Positions 16,187-24,975 of a DNA stretch of 37,416 nucleotides are shown one piece after another. A model generated the notes under the pieces. That model saw only the letters and a program-made list of their open reading frames with translations, was not told the DNA's origin and did not search any database. Positions within the stretch are counted from its first letter, which is position 1, and each line of letters opens with the position of its first letter. The position numbers and the translations under genes were made by a program. The stretch is taken from the NCBI RefSeq assembly GCF_000295955.2, contig NZ_ALXE01000037.1:1-37416 (forward strand). The letters are read 5' to 3'. The stretch comes from Pantoea sp. A4 (lineage in GTDB: Bacteria; Pseudomonadota; Gammaproteobacteria; Enterobacterales; Enterobacteriaceae).

Positions 16187-17512
16187 TTACGATCGTGACC
16201 GCAGCTTATGGAACGCGTTGCGCATCTCTTCGCTGAACAGCGCCGGTTGTTCCCACGCGGCAAAGTGGCCGCCTTTTGCGACGGTACGGTAGTAGTTCAG
16301 GGTCGGGAATGCCGCCTGTGACCAGCTTTCTGGTGCCTGATAGATTTCGCCGGGGAACACGCTGATCGCTACCGGTACTTTCACATCGTGGGTCTTTTGT
16401 GTTGCCGAACTGAAATTATTATTGTTGTTTTCCCAGTAGAAGCGCGCGGCGGACGTTGACGTGTCCGTCAGCCAGTAGAGCGACAAATCATCCAGAATCT
16501 CATCCCGGCTTAACACGCGTTCCGGCTCACCGTTGCTGTCAGTCCACTGGGCGATTTTGTCATAAGACCAGGCTGCCATACCGGTTGGAGAGTCATTAAG
16601 CGCATACCCAATGGTTTGAGGGCGAGTCACCATCATCGCGCCATAGGCCGCATTACGGGTGAAAAAGTGTGAGAGCTTATCAAACGCGCGCTGCTCCGGC
16701 GCAGCGAGTGGACGTGGCGCAGGCAAGCCTTCATTAATCGCCGGGATCAGATCGCCAGGCACCGTTGCGGGCATGGTCAGATGAATCCCCAACAATCCGT
16801 TGGGTGCCAGACGGCCCAACGCGGTAGAGATCACCGAGCCGTGATCGCCGCCCTGAGAAACATATTCACGATAACCCAGCCGTTTAACCAGCGTGTCCCA
16901 CATTGCCGCGACCCGGTCTGGCTTCCAGCCGGTGTCTGTTGGCCGTTGTGAAAAACCATATCCGGGGATGGACGGGATAATCAGGTCGAAAGCCTCTGCG
17001 GCACTGCCACCGTGCGCGACGGGATCGGTCAACGGGGCGATCACTTTCAAAAATTCCAGAATCGAACCCGGCCAGCCGTGGGTGAGGATCAACGGCAAGG
17101 CGTTGGGATGGCTCGAACGTACGTGAATGAAGTGAATCGTCAGGCCCTCTATCCGCGTGACATATTGCGGTAGCGCATTCAGGCGGCGCTCAATGGTGCG
17201 CCAGTTGTAATCACTGGCCCAGTAGCTGACCAGGGATTTCAGTTTTTCTAGCTGCAACCCCTGCGAGCTGTCTGCCACCGTTTCTTTATCAGGCCAGCGC
17301 GTGTTCAGTAAGCGCGATTTGAGGTCGATCAGCGCGGAATCCGGCATGTTAATGGTAAACGGATGGACGTCGTTATCATTAAGCACCTGGTTCAGATGCT
17401 CTGCGGCCGAGGCGGTGCGCCCCATCATGCTCAGCGCCAGCGTGCCCAATGCTGAACCAACGATCAATTTCCGGCGGGATATGCCACGGTTTTCCTGCTG
17501 CTGCATTGTCAT
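16187..17512 (-). CDS. Tat-exported epoxide hydrolase (microsomal-type alpha/beta hydrolase)
   Basis: 441 residues. ISRRKLIVGSALGTLALSM is a twin-arginine signal. Residues about 50-160 are the epoxide hydrolase N-terminal domain (the region around LKSRLLNTRWPD). The alpha/beta core has oxyanion motif HGWPGS (145-150), nucleophile Asp223 in GGDHGS, an acid in FPGEIY, and the catalytic His416 in GGHFAAWEQP. It should open epoxides to diols, acting on the periplasmic side. Unusually, most bacterial relatives are cytosolic. Start ATG 17512; MQQQ (17506) is an equally possible start. Substrate unknown. No operon partner: the next gene upstream on this strand, the LysR regulator, ends about 125-175 bases away. 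Confidence 0.88.
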   Translation of the reverse strand: MTMQQQENRGISRRKLIVGSALGTLALSMMGRTASAAEHLNQVLNDNDVHPFTINMPDSALIDLKSRLLNTRWPDKETVADSSQGLQLEKLKSLVSYWASDYNWRTIERRLNALPQYVTRIEGLTIHFIHVRSSHPNALPLILTHGWPGSILEFLKVIAPLTDPVAHGGSAAEAFDLIIPSIPGYGFSQRPTDTGWKPDRVAAMWDTLVKRLGYREYVSQGGDHGSVISTALGRLAPNGLLGIHLTMPATVPGDLIPAINEGLPAPRPLAAPEQRAFDKLSHFFTRNAAYGAMMVTRPQTIGYALNDSPTGMAAWSYDKIAQWTDSNGEPERVLSRDEILDDLSLYWLTDTSTSAARFYWENNNNNFSSATQKTHDVKVPVAISVFPGEIYQAPESWSQAAFPTLNYYRTVAKGGHFAAWEQPALFSEEMRNAFHKLRSRS

Positions 17513-17687
17513 AACTCAACCTCTCAAGTGGGTAAATACGTCACTGGAGGGAGTTAATCACGCGGATGTATGCGGTTTGTGTGCGTAACCGGCGGTTTTG
17601 TATGCCTGTGTCGCTGACGGCGAGCAGTGACAATACGTTACAAATGCGGACGGTTTTCAGTCTCACGCACGAATGCGATCAACGCCT

Positions 17688-18542
17688 TCAGGGCTGGCGG
17701 CACCAGGCGATGGCCGGGTAGTATAGGCACAGCGTACCGAGGCGCACCTGCCAATCCGGCAACAAATGAACCAGCTTTCCAGCCTGCACATCCCCGGCAA
17801 CGTGTTGCTCTGATAAACAGGCAATGCCCAATCCTGCCAATGCGGCCTGGTGAACGGAGGCGAGATCGCTGGCGGCAAAGCGCGCTTCGCCCTGTAGCTT
17901 GTAGTGATGCTGCTGATTCATCAGTTCCCAGCGGTAAATGCTACCATCAGACATGCGCATGCACAGGAGTTGATGATCGCTTAGCGCCTCCGGCTGTGCA
18001 GGCACGCCAGCTTCTGCCAGATACGCGGGGGACGCGACGACGATCATGCGCAGTTCAGCGGTGAGACGGACGGCGATCATATCCGCAGGGATATCCTCCA
18101 TCAGCCGGATACCGGCGTCATAACCGGCGGCGACAATATCGACCTGCTCGCGCTGGCTGTAGAGATCCACACGAATACGCGGATAGCGCTGTAAAAAAGG
18201 CAGTAGCAGTGTTGGATACCACAGCGAGCCGCTGTCTGGCGGTACATTCAGCTTTAATGCCCCTGCTGGCGCGTGACTCTCACTTTCCAGCTCTTCTTCA
18301 GCAACGCGGATCATCGCCAGCGCTGGACCGATTTTCTCGACATAGCGCCGTCCTGCTTCAGTCAGCGCGACACTGCGGGTGGTCCGGTTAAACAGCCGCA
18401 CACCGAGACGCTTTTCCAGCCCGGCGACGGCGTTAGTCACGGCGGAAGGGGAGATCTCCAGTTCGCTGGCAGCGGCGGTAAAGGTGCCGCGCCGTGCGAC
18501 GGCCAGCACAATATCCAGTTCGTTCAATCCACTTCGGTTCAT
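17688..18542 (-). CDS. LysR-family regulator, probable frameshift near the C-terminus
   Basis: LysR-type regulator: winged helix in residues about 5-63 ([27 protein letters not shown] contains the recognition helix) followed by a periplasmic-binding-like effector domain. The frame stops at 284 residues in [11 protein letters not shown]. One base earlier the other frame reads [19 protein letters not shown] and ends naturally at 17638, giving about 301 residues, the usual family length and a typical LysR tail. So one G appears lost near 17714-17718. It is divergent from the aldehyde dehydrogenase with a 101-base gap, and most likely regulates it. Confidence 0.85.
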   Translation of the reverse strand: MNRSGLNELDIVLAVARRGTFTAAASELEISPSAVTNAVAGLEKRLGVRLFNRTTRSVALTEAGRRYVEKIGPALAMIRVAEEELESESHAPAGALKLNVPPDSGSLWYPTLLLPFLQRYPRIRVDLYSQREQVDIVAAGYDAGIRLMEDIPADMIAVRLTAELRMIVVASPAYLAEAGVPAQPEALSDHQLLCMRMSDGSIYRWELMNQQHHYKLQGEARFAASDLASVHQAALAGLGIACLSEQHVAGDVQAGKLVHLLPDWQVRLGTLCLYYPAIAWCRQP

Positions 18543-18643
18543 CGATTATTCCGTTTTGCGTAATACCCTTTGCAGGGCGCGGTGGATTATCGCGGTTTAG
18601 GGGGCATGTTAATTTTCCTGCAACAGACCACAGGAGTTAACCG

Positions 18644-20062
18644 ATGCACCTCATAGAACTCGTCTATATTAATGGCCGTTTTGTCACCCCACAGGGCACT
18701 GAATGGCTGGATATTATCAAACCTGCCGACGGGAGCGTAATCGGTAAAGCACGGCTGGCGGATGAACGTGATGCTGAGCTGGCGATTGCCGCCGCACACG
18801 CCGCATTCCCGGCATTTTCGCGCACCGACCTCGGCGAACGTATTGCGCTGTTGGAGAACATGCACCAGGCAGTAAAACAGGCTGAAGCCGAACTACATCA
18901 AGCGGTGTTGCTGGAGTACGGAGCCCCGGCTTCCCGCTCCCGTTGGATGGCCAGCTACCCGGCAGAAGTGATCCTACAGGTCATCAACGAGCTGAAAACC
19001 TACCCCTTTGTCCAGCAGGCGGGGCGGGCAACGGTGCAGATGGTGCCACTTGGGGTGGCGGGCTTAATTACCCCCTGGAACAGCAACGCCGGTTTTATCT
19101 GCCATAAACTGGCTACCGCGCTGGCTGCGGGCTGCACGACCGTGATTAAACCCAGCGAGTTCAGTGTGCTACAAACGGAAGTGATCACCCGGGCGTTGCA
19201 TCGTGCCGGATTACCCGATGGGGTGTTTAATATCGTCACCGGGCGTGGCGCAACTGCCGGTCAGGCGATCAGCACCAGTCCGCAGGTGGCGAAAATCTCC
19301 TTTACCGGATCAACCGTCAGCGGCAAGGCCATTTTGCGAGCCGCCGCCGAAACATTTAAACGCGTGACGCTCGAGCTGGGCGGAAAATCACCCACCCTGA
19401 TCCTGCCGGATGCCGATGCCACGCGCGCGGCTGAAATGGCAATACAGGCGGGTTTCATCAACAGCGGGCAAGCCTGCATTGCCGGAAGCCGTATTTTGAT
19501 CCCGGCACAGCGTAAAACCGAATTTGAGCAGGCACTGGTGGCGGCGGTTGAACAGCAGCGCTCTGGCGACCCTGCCGAGGCGACAACCACCATCGGGCCG
19601 ATGATGAATGAGCAGCAGTGGCAGCGCGTGCAAAACTATATCGCCCTAGGGGAAGCCGAAGGCGCACGACTGTTAACCGGCGGCACGGGCCGACCCGAGG
19701 GGCTACAGTCCGGATGGTATATCAAACCTACGCTGTTCACCGATGTGGCCCAGACGATGCGTATTGCCCGTGAAGAGATCTTCGGTCCGGTACTGAGCAT
19801 CATCACGTATCGCGATGAAGCTGAGGCGGTGGCCATCGCCAACGATACCGATTATGGACTCTCCGCTCTGGTCATTGGCGAGGATGAACATCATGCGTGC
19901 CAGGTCGGCGAGAGAATTCTGGCAGGGCGCGTGATGATTAATACCCTGGCCCATGAACCGCGTGCGCCATTTGGCGGTTTTCGTCGCTCGGGGATTGGCC
20001 GCGAAATGGGGCAGTGGGGGATCAGCGCTTTCCTGGAGCCGCGCGCTATCACCCTGCCTTAA
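18644..20062 (+). CDS. NAD(P)-dependent aldehyde dehydrogenase
   Basis: 472 residues, the normal ALDH length. PWN (144-146) in the oxyanion and cofactor region, the Rossmann FTGSTVSGKAI (220-230), catalytic Glu244 (LELGGKSP), nucleophile Cys278 (SGQACIAGSRI), and EEIFGPVLS near the C-terminal third. Oxidises an aldehyde to the carboxylic acid in the cytosol; the substrate is not evident. CAGGAG lies 7 bases before ATG 18644. It is transcribed divergently from the LysR gene, the classic arrangement for control by that regulator. Confidence 0.92.
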   Translation: MHLIELVYINGRFVTPQGTEWLDIIKPADGSVIGKARLADERDAELAIAAAHAAFPAFSRTDLGERIALLENMHQAVKQAEAELHQAVLLEYGAPASRSRWMASYPAEVILQVINELKTYPFVQQAGRATVQMVPLGVAGLITPWNSNAGFICHKLATALAAGCTTVIKPSEFSVLQTEVITRALHRAGLPDGVFNIVTGRGATAGQAISTSPQVAKISFTGSTVSGKAILRAAAETFKRVTLELGGKSPTLILPDADATRAAEMAIQAGFINSGQACIAGSRILIPAQRKTEFEQALVAAVEQQRSGDPAEATTTIGPMMNEQQWQRVQNYIALGEAEGARLLTGGTGRPEGLQSGWYIKPTLFTDVAQTMRIAREEIFGPVLSIITYRDEAEAVAIANDTDYGLSALVIGEDEHHACQVGERILAGRVMINTLAHEPRAPFGGFRRSGIGREMGQWGISAFLEPRAITLP

Positions 20063-20069
20063 AAATGGT

Positions 20070-20095
20070 GAGGGTGCGGCAGGATGCGCACCCTC
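20070..20095. terminator. Terminator hairpin between ALDH and DsbD-like genes
   Basis: GAGGGTGCG and CGCACCCTC form a perfect 9-bp stem with an 8-base loop between convergent genes. On the minus side the continuing sequence includes TTTTTAAGG, giving a short T-run for the DsbD-like transcript. Confidence 0.75.
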
Positions 20096-20105
20096 TGATA
20101 CCCGA

Positions 20106-21296
20106 TCAGGCGCGGGCTTCTTTCAGTAGCTGTTGGATCATTTTTTCCTGCTGGGCATAGTCCCCTTCGCCAAACGCGGTGTAACGAAGTTGGCCGTGTG
20201 CATCAAACAGGTAGTGTGCGGGCCAGTACTGATTACCAAAGCGGTTCCAAATGGTGTAGTTATTGTCCGTCACCACGCGATAGGGCAATTGCCACTGCTT
20301 GATGGCGCGGTTGACCGCCGTTGCATCCCGTTCCCACGGATATTCAGGCGTATGCACCCCAATCACCACCAACCCCTCAGACTGATACTTCTGCGCCCAA
20401 CTCCGCACATACGGCAGCGTGTGCTGGCAATTAATGCAGTCAAAGGTCCAGAAGTCGATCAGCACCACCTTGCCTTTAAGTGCTTCAGGTGTCACTGCCG
20501 TACCGTTCAGCCATCCCGTGCCGCCAGCCAGCGAAGGCAGTGCGCTGCTGGTTTGGGGCAGGGATACCGGCTGAAGCCGAACCGCGGGGGTAGGGGAACG
20601 CATCCACTGACTCAGATGCTGCTCCAGATTTTGTGCCACAGCGGGCGTACTTTGCAGCAGGCTTTGCGATCCCGTCGCAATCAGCACCACGGAGGCCAGC
20701 ATCAATCCCCCTGCACCCTGACGCAGGCGCGCCATCCATGCCATGCCGGGTTTCAGACGGACCACCACACTGCGCCCGGTTAACCAGATCAGAGCCAGCA
20801 TCACCGCAGCGCCTGCGCCATAGGCGGCCAGCAGGAAAGTGACCGATGTTGCATCCTGAGAGGTCACTGCCAGACTCAGGATCGCCCCCAGCACTGGCCC
20901 CGCGCAGGGCGACCACAGCATGCCTGTGGCCATGCCGGCCAGCAGCGCGGCCAGCAAACCGCTGCGTTGCTGGCTGGCATCATTAAGCCGGTTGCCCAGT
21001 GTGACCAGCGGCCGGGTGATAAACTGCGCGATGCGAGTCGAAAGCAGCGTCAGCGCGGTGATGCTGAGAAACCCCAGCGCAATCCAGCGTCCAATGGCGG
21101 TGACTTGTGTCACCCACTGGCTGGTCGCGGTCACCAGCAGTGCCACCAGCGTAAACATCAATACCATGCCGCTCAGCAGTGCCAGCAAGTGCATTTTTTT
21201 GCCGCGTACGCTGGCAAAGACAAACGGCAGTACCGGAAGCGTGCAGGGGCTGAGCAGGGTCAGCATGCCCGCCAGAAAAGCAATCAGCAGTGACAT
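20106..21296 (-). CDS. CcdA/DsbD-like membrane protein fused to a TlpA-type thioredoxin domain
   Basis: Start set at ATG 21296 (MSLLIAFLAG) because AAGGAGG lies five bases before it; ATG 21299 is only two bases away from it. 396 residues. Residues 1-210 contain about six membrane helices with the CcdA cysteines in LSPCTLPVLP and WSPCAGPVLG. Residues about 265-395 form a periplasmic thioredoxin fold with the active site CINC in FDCINCQHTLP. It should carry electrons from cytosolic thioredoxin to periplasmic disulfides, like the DipZ-type fusions. It follows the secreted hydrolase by ten bases and is probably co-transcribed. Its redox client is unknown. Confidence 0.88.
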   Translation of the reverse strand: MSLLIAFLAGMLTLLSPCTLPVLPFVFASVRGKKMHLLALLSGMVLMFTLVALLVTATSQWVTQVTAIGRWIALGFLSITALTLLSTRIAQFITRPLVTLGNRLNDASQQRSGLLAALLAGMATGMLWSPCAGPVLGAILSLAVTSQDATSVTFLLAAYGAGAAVMLALIWLTGRSVVVRLKPGMAWMARLRQGAGGLMLASVVLIATGSQSLLQSTPAVAQNLEQHLSQWMRSPTPAVRLQPVSLPQTSSALPSLAGGTGWLNGTAVTPEALKGKVVLIDFWTFDCINCQHTLPYVRSWAQKYQSEGLVVIGVHTPEYPWERDATAVNRAIKQWQLPYRVVTDNNYTIWNRFGNQYWPAHYLFDAHGQLRYTAFGEGDYAQQEKMIQQLLKEARA

Positions 21297-21306
21297 CATG
21301 GCCTCC

Positions 21307-22059
21307 TTATTGCGCCTGAACGGCAGCAGTAATGATGTGGGCAACGCTATCCGGGTGGCTCAGCATTGAGACGTGACTGGACGGGATCGTTTCGGTGTGT
21401 GCATGGATTTTTTTCGCCATCGCCTGTTCCAGCGCCGGGTTGATCATCCGATCCTGAGTACTGACCAGATACCAGCTGGGTTTGTGCTGCCAGGCGACCT
21501 GCGTCACTTTGTCGCCAAACGCCGCTGCCCGAATGGGGCCTTGTGTCGCCGCCAGTAATTTTTGCTGTGCGGCAGGCAGATCCGGGGCAAAGTTTTTCGC
21601 CAGCGCGGACGCTGGCAAGTAGAGGAATCCCTCCGGTGTTTTCGCCAAGGCTGCGCTACCCGCCGGTGCCGGATAGCTGTCTGCCAGCGCCGCAGTAGAC
21701 TGCCCAGCCTCTGGCGCAAAGGCCGCGATATACACCAGCGATTTCACCTTACTGTTGTCACCGGCCTGAGTGATCACCGTGCCGCCCCAGGAGTGTCCCA
21801 CCAGCACCACATCCCCCTGCGCCCGATCGATCGCCCGTTGCGTGGCGGCCACATCATCCTGCAACGAGGTGAGTGGCAGTTGTACGCTAATCACCTGATA
21901 GTGTTTCGCTTCAAGCTGGGGGATCACCCGATCCCAGCTGCTGCCATCAGCGAAAGCACCGTGAATCAGCACCACCGAGTGAACCGGTGTCGCCTGGGCG
22001 AAAGAGGCAGCAGAAAGGGCCAGCAGTCCAGCGGTTAAAAAGGGGGTAAATCGTTTCAT
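21307..22059 (-). CDS. Secreted alpha/beta hydrolase
   Basis: Start set at ATG 22059 (MKRFTPFL) since GAGG lies six bases upstream; an earlier ATG at 22071 lacks one. About 250 residues with a Sec signal peptide ending near SFAQA. The compact alpha/beta hydrolase core has oxyanion HGAFADGSSW, nucleophile Ser in GHSWGG, and a C-terminal catalytic His in SSHVSML. This resembles the EstC/salicylate-esterase-like group of small periplasmic hydrolases. Substrate unknown. It is the first gene of a two-gene operon with the CcdA/TlpA fusion; it has no Cys after the signal peptide, so it is not an obvious thiol substrate of that partner. Confidence 0.85.
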   Translation of the reverse strand: MKRFTPFLTAGLLALSAASFAQATPVHSVVLIHGAFADGSSWDRVIPQLEAKHYQVISVQLPLTSLQDDVAATQRAIDRAQGDVVLVGHSWGGTVITQAGDNSKVKSLVYIAAFAPEAGQSTAALADSYPAPAGSAALAKTPEGFLYLPASALAKNFAPDLPAAQQKLLAATQGPIRAAAFGDKVTQVAWQHKPSWYLVSTQDRMINPALEQAMAKKIHAHTETIPSSHVSMLSHPDSVAHIITAAVQAQ

Positions 22060-22310
22060 ATCGAACCTCATAGCGGTGGATGAACGTCAGTGCGTTCATT
22101 TAATCCACCCTATGTGTTCGGCGTGTTTGCAAAATCGCCGTTTTTGTCCGGTTGTATGTCTGGTACCCCGCCAGATACAAAACGCTACAGTTGCTGAGCG
22201 GGGCCGGGTTTCCTCTGCGTTGATCTCGCTTCCAGAATGGCAACTATTCCCTTGCAAGTCGTAAGGTTTGTGTAATGATTGGACATATTTAGCAACATTC
22301 AGGGATCGCT

Positions 22311-24263
22311 ATGTTTCGCCATTACCGGGCGGTGGCAGTAAAAGACATCCGCCTTCAGGACTTTCCTCTTATTACCCACCCTCGCGCAGCAGCACAACAA
22401 CTCGCTTATACAGCGGACGGAAGCCGCATCATCAATGACTGGGATTTACCGCAAGATTATGGCGAGTTTGTCAGCCAGTATCATGCAAGGTACGGGGAGT
22501 ATAACCTGCAGTCATTCCGTTATACGTGGCACGACGTCGAATCTGGCTATGTCATTCTGCTCAAAAAAAGCACGATCTGCATGGGCTTCTCGAGCGTGCT
22601 GACGCCATCCGGCGACCTTTGCACTGATCTGCCTCTGGGCTTGCAGGTTCACCTGAGGGACCTTCTGTCACGGCAACAGAGAGACTCGGGATCTCACGCC
22701 AGCCTGCATTCTGAGTATCACGCTGTACCAGAACAACAGCCCGCCCAGCGCGCGCAATCCGTTAAAAAGAGAGAAAAACGTGAAGTCACCTTAACGCTTG
22801 GCGTGTTTTTTGACGGCACCGGAAATAATGCGGTCAATACCCATAATATGTTGAAAGCTTGCACGGCAGAATACTATAACCTGACCAATGCGGAGACGGA
22901 GGGGATTCTCGGTAAATGCGTCAGGGATAACTTCGGTGTCGCTGGCCTCGGAGCCACTAGCTACACGGGGTATTACACCAATGTTTATTGGCTGAACACG
23001 TTATATGTCAATCAGCTCATTTCTGAGAGTAATGAAGCACAATACAGTATTTATGTTGACGGTATCGGGACAGAAGCAGGAAAGCCGGACAGTATAATGG
23101 GGCAGGGGTTAGGGATCTCCGGTACCGGCGTTGTAGCAAAAACAGACAAAGCCATCTCTCTCATCACTGAGAAATTACGCAATGCCTTAACGGCAGTGAA
23201 CGCTGAGTTATCAGCGTATGACGTTGTGATAAAAAAATTTCAGTTTGATATTTTCGGCTTCAGCCGTGGCGCGGCGGCAGCACGTCACTTCGCCAATCGT
23301 ATTCAAGCGGAAGACGCTGCGATTATACGCGCCATCCGCGAAGGGGTGTCAGGCACCGCCTTTGCCGGTGCTCCGGCAGGTAAGACCCGCTTTATTGGCA
23401 TCTTTGACACCGTGGCGGCTATTGGCACGCCAGCAAACGGGTTAAGCCCGCATAATGCGGATACCGGGAGTGCCAAAATAACCTTACGTCCAGGCGTTGC
23501 GGACAAGGTATTCCATATTGTCGCCGCTAATGAGTGTCGGTTTAATTTCGCCTTAAACAGTGTGAAACCCGCATGGCCAGAACTGGCACTGCCCGGCGCG
23601 CACTCCGACATCGGTGGCGGATATTTACCGGTTATGACGGAGAATTATTTTCTGACCCGGCCAGAAACCAATACGGTGCCATTAAGTTTTCCCGATGAGC
23701 AGACGCGCATCTACCATAAGGCTAAGCAACAGCTACCTGTTCTGAACGCGTTTCCTAGTATCGCCCCGATTCTCCGTACCAGCACGGTAACTGTTGAGAC
23801 TTGGTTCGACGACAGGCTGCCCTCAAATCACTACGGGGAATCCCAGAAACGGAGTTTTGCTGCACTGACGCTACGCAATCGCGTAGTAAAAAATGACTGG
23901 TCCAGGGTAAGTCTGCGGGTGATGCTCGATGCCGCAGAAGAGGCTGGCGTCGCATTCGAGCATCTCCCCCACATTGATATTTCAGATGAACTGCTTCCCC
24001 TGTGCGAAAAAGCTCGCGCCATGGGTAAGGCGGTACGTACAGGAGACTTTCCCGAAGAGTTCAACCAACATGAACTCGATACCATTGCACTGCATTACAT
24101 TCATTGTTCGGCAAACTGGAACATTATTGTTGTTGATAATAGCGATTCTCTTCGAGGGGGGGCATCACCCTCACAAATCTTTGGATTTGTAAACCGCCCC
24201 GATGAGCAGTGGCGCAGAACGGTTTACAACATGGACGGAAAAAAAATACAGGTAGAACGATGA
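22311..24263 (+). CDS. Tle1-like T6SS phospholipase effector (DUF2235)
   Basis: 650 residues. Residues 1-155 form an N-terminal region of unknown fold ending in a charged linker (KKREKRE). From 158 the DUF2235 hydrolase domain begins with LGVFFDGTGNN. The catalytic triad is Ser318 in GFSRG, Asp366 in GIFDTVA and His431 in LPGAHSDIGGGY, as in Tle1 lipases (phospholipase A activity on rival membranes). No signal peptide. No VgrG, Hcp or other T6SS gene is nearby, so it would be an orphan effector. Its stop codon overlaps the following lipoprotein start by ATGA, the arrangement of effector and immunity pairs. Residues 571-650 are duplicated downstream. AGGGA lies 6 bases before ATG. Confidence 0.87.
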   Translation: MFRHYRAVAVKDIRLQDFPLITHPRAAAQQLAYTADGSRIINDWDLPQDYGEFVSQYHARYGEYNLQSFRYTWHDVESGYVILLKKSTICMGFSSVLTPSGDLCTDLPLGLQVHLRDLLSRQQRDSGSHASLHSEYHAVPEQQPAQRAQSVKKREKREVTLTLGVFFDGTGNNAVNTHNMLKACTAEYYNLTNAETEGILGKCVRDNFGVAGLGATSYTGYYTNVYWLNTLYVNQLISESNEAQYSIYVDGIGTEAGKPDSIMGQGLGISGTGVVAKTDKAISLITEKLRNALTAVNAELSAYDVVIKKFQFDIFGFSRGAAAARHFANRIQAEDAAIIRAIREGVSGTAFAGAPAGKTRFIGIFDTVAAIGTPANGLSPHNADTGSAKITLRPGVADKVFHIVAANECRFNFALNSVKPAWPELALPGAHSDIGGGYLPVMTENYFLTRPETNTVPLSFPDEQTRIYHKAKQQLPVLNAFPSIAPILRTSTVTVETWFDDRLPSNHYGESQKRSFAALTLRNRVVKNDWSRVSLRVMLDAAEEAGVAFEHLPHIDISDELLPLCEKARAMGKAVRTGDFPEEFNQHELDTIALHYIHCSANWNIIVVDNSDSLRGGASPSQIFGFVNRPDEQWRRTVYNMDGKKIQVER

Positions 24264-24472
24264 ACAAAAAGCACGTTTTTTTAATCAGTTGTGTAATTGT
24301 TTTGTCGGGTTGCAATGGTCTTGCGGTATTACTCAACCCACCGACAGTAACGGGATACCGTATACCTACAGATGCTCAAACGACAGGCAACCCCCCCACA
24401 GGGAGCGCAAAAAAGGGAACCCGGACCGTGCTACAAAAAGCCCCTGACTTAAGCCAACGCGTATCTCCGTAG
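24260..24472 (+). CDS. Small lipoprotein, candidate immunity protein of the Tle1-like effector
   Basis: 70 residues with a lipoprotein signal: KK, hydrophobic core, then the lipobox LSGC with Cys18. The mature part is only about 53 residues, rich in Pro, Thr and Lys, with no known domain. It overlaps the effector stop by four bases (ATGA). Tle1 immunity proteins in other bacteria are periplasmic lipoproteins, which supports an immunity role, but known examples are much larger. An entry or lysis lipoprotein, or a dissociated fragment, is possible. A second diverged copy lies at 24727. Confidence 0.7.
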   Translation: MNKKHVFLISCVIVLSGCNGLAVLLNPPTVTGYRIPTDAQTTGNPPTGSAKKGTRTVLQKAPDLSQRVSP

Positions 24473-24487
24473 CGAAAAGTTCTCGCC

Positions 24488-24724
24488 ATGGGCAAAGCGG
24501 TGCGCACAGGGGCTGCTCCCGGTGACTTCAACCAACATGAGCTCGATATCATTGCGCAGCATTACATCCATTGTTCGGCAAACTGGAACGTGATTGACGT
24601 TGATAGTGGGGGTCCTCTTCGAGGAGGGGCATCGCCATTACAAGTCATCGGGTTTGTAAACCGCCCCGATGAGCAGTGGCGCAGAACGGTTTACAACATG
24701 GACGGAAAACAAATTCAGGTATAA
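24488..24724 (+). pseudogene. Orphan duplicated C-terminal fragment of the Tle1-like effector
   Basis: 78 codons matching effector residues 571-648 with substitutions (MGKAVRTGAAPGDFNQHELD versus MGKAVRTGDFPEEFNQHELD; shared VNRPDEQWRRTVYNMDGK). No catalytic residue and no good ribosome binding site, so it is probably untranslated. It ends two bases before the next lipoprotein ATG and could act as a recombination donor for the effector's C-terminus. Confidence 0.8.
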
Positions 24725-24726
24725 CG

Positions 24727-24939
24727 ATGAATACAAAGCACCTTTTTTTAATCAGTTGTGTAATTGCCTTGTCGGGTTGCAATGGTCTTGGTGTATTACT
24801 CAACCCACCTACGGTAACGGGACGTTCTCCATCTGCAGATGCTCACCCGATAGGTCCGCCCCCCGTCGGCAAAACAAAAAATGGAAGCCGGACCATACTA
24901 CGCGAAGCCCCTGATTTAAGCCAACGAGTATCCCCATAG
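24727..24939 (+). CDS. Second small lipoprotein (paralogue of 24260-24472)
   Basis: 70 residues, with the same signal, lipobox LSGC (Cys18) and C-terminus (APDLSQRVSP) as the first copy. The middle differs: GRSPSADAHPIGPPPVGKT versus GYRIPTDAQTTGNPPTGSA. Conserved ends and a diverged centre are what one expects if the two protect against effector variants, or simply if the copies drift. It starts two bases after the orphan tail. Confidence 0.72.
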   Translation: MNTKHLFLISCVIALSGCNGLGVLLNPPTVTGRSPSADAHPIGPPPVGKTKNGSRTILREAPDLSQRVSP

Positions 24940-24975
24940 CGAAAAGCCCTCGCCATGGGGAAATCATGCCGTGAC

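Larger units (their letters stand above)
24021..24962 (+). repeat. 467-bp tandem duplication (effector tail plus lipoprotein) with third partial start
   Basis: Landmark GCCATGGG with its GAAAA-containing prefix occurs at ATG positions 24021, 24488 and 24955, exactly 467 bases apart both times. Unit 1 is 24021-24487 and unit 2 is 24488-24954. Each contains the last 80 or so codons of the effector followed by a 70-codon lipoprotein. The third copy ends within about 8 bases. The units have diverged, so this is not a recent or assembly duplication. Confidence 0.85.

Noticed and set aside
22311..24263. DUF2235 protein as a housekeeping lipase
   Set aside because: No signal peptide, an ATGA overlap with a lipoprotein and the duplicated tail fit a toxin/immunity locus better, though secretion by T6SS is unproven.
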